Assembly: GCF_900074915.1 (NCBI RefSeq)
Contig: NZ_LT222319.1
Coordinates: forward strand, 3,753,001-3,817,000
From: Pseudomonas cerasi
Lineage (GTDB): Bacteria > Pseudomonadota > Gammaproteobacteria > Pseudomonadales > Pseudomonadaceae
Direction of reading: 5' to 3'
DNA: 64,000 nt
The position numbers were made by a program, and so were the translations under genes. Shown here piece after piece: positions 61,157 through 64,000 of this stretch (its first letter is position 1; each line of letters begins with the position of its first letter). The notes beneath the pieces were generated by a model. That model had not been told where the DNA came from and searched no databases. It saw only the letters and a list, made by a program, of their open reading frames with translations.

Positions 61157-61987
61157 ATGAAGATAGAACACATCGAAGCGATCAATCGCGCCCGTATGCA
61201 TGGCGTCCACCCTATGGTGCTTGCTCACCAGTTGATGGTGCACGACCTCGTCGAGGCTGCGCTGTTCGAGCTGCGCAATATCAAAGCGCCGTTTCCCCGC
61301 CTGAGCGAAGAAGATCAGCAGGAAGTGATCGACCGCCTCACCTCGCTGGCCGAAGACGCTGTGACCGCTGCTATCAGCATCATCAGCTCGCGCAGCGTCG
61401 ACACCATCCCGGTGACAGTGGTTGACGCCAAGTTCAAGGCCAAGGCCATCACAGTGACCGCCGCGATTGATGCTCAAGACCCTAACCGGCATGGGCTGAT
61501 CGACGTGGCGGGGAAACTCTGCTTGCTGGTGCTGGCTCCGAACGACTACGCGGAGGGCAAAGACGGCATCCGCGCCGAGCGTGACCAGCGCGAATTGCCA
61601 TTGAGCGCCGGAGCCATTGCAGAAGCTATGCACCGCGGTCGGTTCAAGTCTGAGGAAGATGAACCGGACTTCGACGAGGTAGAGCAAAAGGATCTGCAGC
61701 AGGCACCGCAACAGCACAAGCAGGCGATGGAAGAACACCAGCAACTGCACGGCAAAGAGTTCGGCGATTACACCTACGAAGACGCCAGCCAGCTGGTTGT
61801 GCTGCACGCCACCACCGTGGACGTGACATGGCTGCAACGTCGTCTGGCCATCGATAGCGATCAAGCCACCACCCTGCTGCTGCGCCTCGTCGACAACAAC
61901 GTCATCGAGCTGGAAACCGAAGCCGAGCAGTCCATCGATAACACCTACAAGGTCATTGCCGAACTCGGCAGCCTTTGCGTGGAGTAA
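61157..61987 (+). CDS. recombination-region protein with FtsK-gamma-like C-terminus
   Basis: The product has 276 residues. The C-terminal winged-helix-like segment DVTWLQRRLAIDSDQATTLLLRLVDNNVIEL resembles the DNA-reading gamma domain of FtsK. The N-terminal part is acidic/helical with no named motif. It might bind specific DNA sequences for the recombination proteins encoded next to it. Confidence 0.55.
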   Translation: MKIEHIEAINRARMHGVHPMVLAHQLMVHDLVEAALFELRNIKAPFPRLSEEDQQEVIDRLTSLAEDAVTAAISIISSRSVDTIPVTVVDAKFKAKAITVTAAIDAQDPNRHGLIDVAGKLCLLVLAPNDYAEGKDGIRAERDQRELPLSAGAIAEAMHRGRFKSEEDEPDFDEVEQKDLQQAPQQHKQAMEEHQQLHGKEFGDYTYEDASQLVVLHATTVDVTWLQRRLAIDSDQATTLLLRLVDNNVIELETEAEQSIDNTYKVIAELGSLCVE

Positions 61988-61994
61988 CGCCAGC

Positions 61995-63749
61995 ATGAAA
62001 ATCGAATCGATCTACATCGAAAACTTCCAAGGCCTGAGCAACGCCAACCTGGAGCTGACCGCGCCCATCACCATGGTGTGCGGTCACAACGGTGCCGGTA
62101 AATCCAGCCTGAAAGAGGCCATCGGCCTGGCACTGGGCGAAGCCGCCCGCGTCGCCAAGAAGGGCGACTACAAGATGCTGATCACCGAGGGCCAGAAGAA
62201 AGGCCAGATCATCATCGGGCACGACGGCGCGGCCAGCACCATCACCCTGCCCACCGGCAAGGGTGAGCGCACCGACGTGGATGGCCAGGAATATCTGCCC
62301 TTCGTGCTGAACCCGGATGCTTTCGCCAAGCTGGACGACAAGGCCAAACGCTCGCTGTTGTTCGCGCTGACCAAATCCAGCGCCAAACCTGCGGTCGTGG
62401 CCGAGAAGCTGCTGGCCAAGGGTGCCGATCCGAAAAAGGTTGAAGCCATCAAGCCGCTTTTGCTGAGCGGCTTTGCGGCTGCTCAGGAACAGGCCAAGTC
62501 GAACACCAGCGAAAGCCGGGGCGCGTGGAAGGCCATCACCGGCGAGGCCTACGGTACCGAAAAGGCTGAATGCTGGGCTGTCTTCATCGACGAGCTGCCA
62601 GAGGGTGTGCCCGAGGTGACGCCAGCGGACCTTGAGGCGGCGCAAGCCGAGCAAGGCAAGGCCGCGATAGAGATCGACAAGGGCAACCAGTACCTGGGCG
62701 AGCTCAAGGCGAACCTGAACGCCAGCGCCAACTGGGCTGCGCGCAAAACAGACCTTGAAGAGAAAGCGAAACTGCTGGACCGGGAGCGCGCAAAGCTGAT
62801 CGCAACCGAGGAATCACTGGCAGAGTGGCAGCCAAAGCTCAAGCAATGGCAGGACGCTGTCCAGGCGTACAACGGCGAATCGCCGTGCGAGTGCCCGAGC
62901 TGCCACGTCAAGTTGAAGGTTGTGGGCCAGCAGGTTGAGGTGTTCAAGGGCAAAACTGCCGACGCCAAAAAGCTGACCGAGGCTCAGGCGGAAGTGAAGA
63001 AGGCCGCCGAGGCCGTTAGGCTTCTTGAAAGCACACGTAACAATGACCGACTGCGGATCGATGCAGCCCTTGCCGCCCAGCGTGACCTGGCTGCCCACAT
63101 CGAAAGCACGCCGCAAAGCTCCAGCGAAGCCGATATCACTCGTTGCGAAAGTGCCATTCAGGTGCAGCGTGATATCCGAACCCGCGCCGAGGCCAAAGCG
63201 ACTATGGTCCGGGATCGTCTGAACACCATCGCCAACGCTGGCAAGATTGCTGCCGACGCCGCTAAGCACCACAAAGACGTGCTGGACTGGATTCTGATCG
63301 AGAAGGCTCTCGCTCCGGACGGCATCCCCGGTGAAATCCTTGCCGGGGCGCTGCAACCGATCAACAACAGCCTGAAACGCCTTTGCACGCTCGCTGGCTG
63401 GCCGGTCACTGCCATCGGCGGCGACATGGCAATCACTGCCGGTGGCCGCGCTTACGTGCTGCTGTCCGAGTCTGAGCGCTGGCGGTGTGATGCGCTGATC
63501 GGCACGGCCATCACCATCGCGTGCGGCCTGAAACTGATCGTGCTGGACCGCTTCGACGTTCTGCTGCCAGCAGTTCGCGGCCAGTTGTTCGGCATGCTGG
63601 TTGCGCTGGCCAGGTCCGGCGATATCGAAACTGCCATCGTGTGTGGCTCGCTCAAAGAGAAGCCACCCAAGATGCGTGACGAGATTGACACGGTGTGGAT
63701 CGAAGGCGGCATAGCCGGTGGCGACGTCCAGTTGCAGCAAGCCAGCTAA
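61995..63749 (+). CDS. Rad50/SbcC-like SMC-family ATPase
   Basis: The product has 584 residues from ATG 61995. The Walker A CGHNGAGKSSLKEA lies at residues 31-40; long coiled-coil arms surround a zinc-hook motif CECPSCHVK (about residue 297-303, CxxC in the middle of the coil), and the C-terminal half ends with a Walker B-like stretch LIVLDRFDVLLPA. Shorter than full SbcC, as is usual for phage versions. It would work with the DnaQ-like nuclease downstream or the Cas4-like one upstream. Confidence 0.8.
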   Translation: MKIESIYIENFQGLSNANLELTAPITMVCGHNGAGKSSLKEAIGLALGEAARVAKKGDYKMLITEGQKKGQIIIGHDGAASTITLPTGKGERTDVDGQEYLPFVLNPDAFAKLDDKAKRSLLFALTKSSAKPAVVAEKLLAKGADPKKVEAIKPLLLSGFAAAQEQAKSNTSESRGAWKAITGEAYGTEKAECWAVFIDELPEGVPEVTPADLEAAQAEQGKAAIEIDKGNQYLGELKANLNASANWAARKTDLEEKAKLLDRERAKLIATEESLAEWQPKLKQWQDAVQAYNGESPCECPSCHVKLKVVGQQVEVFKGKTADAKKLTEAQAEVKKAAEAVRLLESTRNNDRLRIDAALAAQRDLAAHIESTPQSSSEADITRCESAIQVQRDIRTRAEAKATMVRDRLNTIANAGKIAADAAKHHKDVLDWILIEKALAPDGIPGEILAGALQPINNSLKRLCTLAGWPVTAIGGDMAITAGGRAYVLLSESERWRCDALIGTAITIACGLKLIVLDRFDVLLPAVRGQLFGMLVALARSGDIETAIVCGSLKEKPPKMRDEIDTVWIEGGIAGGDVQLQQAS

Positions 63750-63771
63750 CCGAACCCACGCAACACCACAG

Positions 63772-63795
63772 AGCGCCTACGGGCGCTTTCTTTTC
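63772..63795 (+). terminator. terminator between the SMC ATPase and exonuclease genes
   Basis: The stem AGCGCC-TACG-GGCGCT is followed by TTCTTTTC on the plus strand. The T-run is broken, so partial termination is likely inside the early operon. Confidence 0.6.
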
Positions 63796-63811
63796 GCCTG
63801 GAGAAAACCAA

Positions 63812-64000
63812 ATGTCCCAACTGATCGCGATTTACGACACTGAAACCACCGGCCTGCCGCTATTCCGCGACCCAAGCGATGATCCGCGTCAGCCTCATCT
63901 GGTCGATATCTGCATTCTGCTCTACACCCCGCAAGGCGAGCTGGTTGATTCATTCGAAGCGATGATCCGCCCAGACGGCTGGGTCATCCCTGACGACGTC
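63812..64000 (+). CDS. DEDD 3'-5' exonuclease (DnaQ-like), 5' part only
   Basis: ATG 63812 with GGAG 8 nt upstream; the frame stays open to the window end (63 codons). The start IAIYDTETTGLP is motif I of DEDD exonucleases (Asp/Glu metal ligands), followed by VDICILLYTPQGEL. Proofreading-type or RNase T-like nucleases are common in such operons. The rest is outside the window. Confidence 0.78.
   Translation, partial: MSQLIAIYDTETTGLPLFRDPSDDPRQPHLVDICILLYTPQGELVDSFEAMIRPDGWVIPDDV

Larger units (their letters stand above)
20116..64000. mobile_element. lambdoid siphovirus-type prophage beside tRNA-Ser(GGA), right end outside window
   Basis: From the tRNA onward nearly every gene is phage-like in a coherent order: (cargo) - tail spike - lysis - tail tip - tape measure - tail - head - portal - terminase - Q position - RusA - P/O - cII - cro - cI - early recombination genes. 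Late genes are on the minus strand and early-left genes on the plus strand, diverging from the cI/cro switch at about 56.0-57.3 kb. No integrase, excisionase or second att site is in view. All structural genes seem intact, so the element may be a functional phage. Confidence 0.9.

Overview
The window is a piece of a Pseudomonas chromosome, most likely of the P. syringae group. The gap / mfd / CsiV-type gene order is pseudomonad, a perfect HrpL promoter (hrp box) drives a type III effector operon, and the first 9.6 kb matches the 3-thiaglutamate (tgl) scaffold-peptide pathway described from P. syringae.

Region 1 (1-9564, all minus strand) is a tgl-type cluster. In transcription order it holds a PLP decarboxylase, an MFS exporter, a CmoA-like enzyme, a zinc-ribbon methyltransferase, a membrane M50 protease fused to a PqqD-like domain, the 50-residue scaffold peptide TglA, the DUF692/MNIO oxidase TglH, its partner TglI and the LanB-like peptide aminoacyl-tRNA ligase TglB, which runs off the left edge. 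Two genes look broken: the zinc-ribbon methyltransferase has an in-frame TAA and the decarboxylase has a frameshift, so this copy is probably decaying.

Region 2 (9942-19847) is ordinary chromosome: an N-terminally extended GAPDH, mfd divergent from it, a CsiV-family protein, a SWIM/SNF2 helicase, an isochorismatase-fold protein with Ser in place of the catalytic Cys, and a short-chain dehydrogenase. It ends at tRNA-Ser(GGA) (20026-20115).

Region 3 (about 20.1 kb to the right edge) is a lambdoid siphovirus-type prophage next to tRNA-Ser. From the tRNA outward it has a HrpL-controlled chaperone-effector pair, tail spike and lysis genes, tail tip, tape measure, tail and head genes, terminase, a Q-position gene, RusA, P- and O-like replication genes with iterons inside O, cII, cro, and then on the plus strand cI, a Rap1a/Tai-like moron and an early operon with recombination genes (Cas4-like exonuclease, RecT, Rad50/SbcC-like ATPase, DnaQ-like exonuclease). 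Three 17-bp operators precede cro/cI and three more overlap the early promoter, which is the OR/OL arrangement of lambda. No integrase is seen; it should lie beyond the right edge.

The most notable points are: (i) an effector/chaperone cargo with a textbook hrp box at the attachment end of the prophage; (ii) a two-gene anti-CBASS block, in which the portal protein carries a C-terminal Acb1-type 2H phosphodiesterase domain and is followed at once by an Acb2/Tad1-like protein; (iii) the tgl cluster with two inactivated genes; and (iv) nested or recoded phage genes (embedded Rz1, nested scaffold start, probable -1 frameshift in the tail chaperone, 185-bp O/P overlap).
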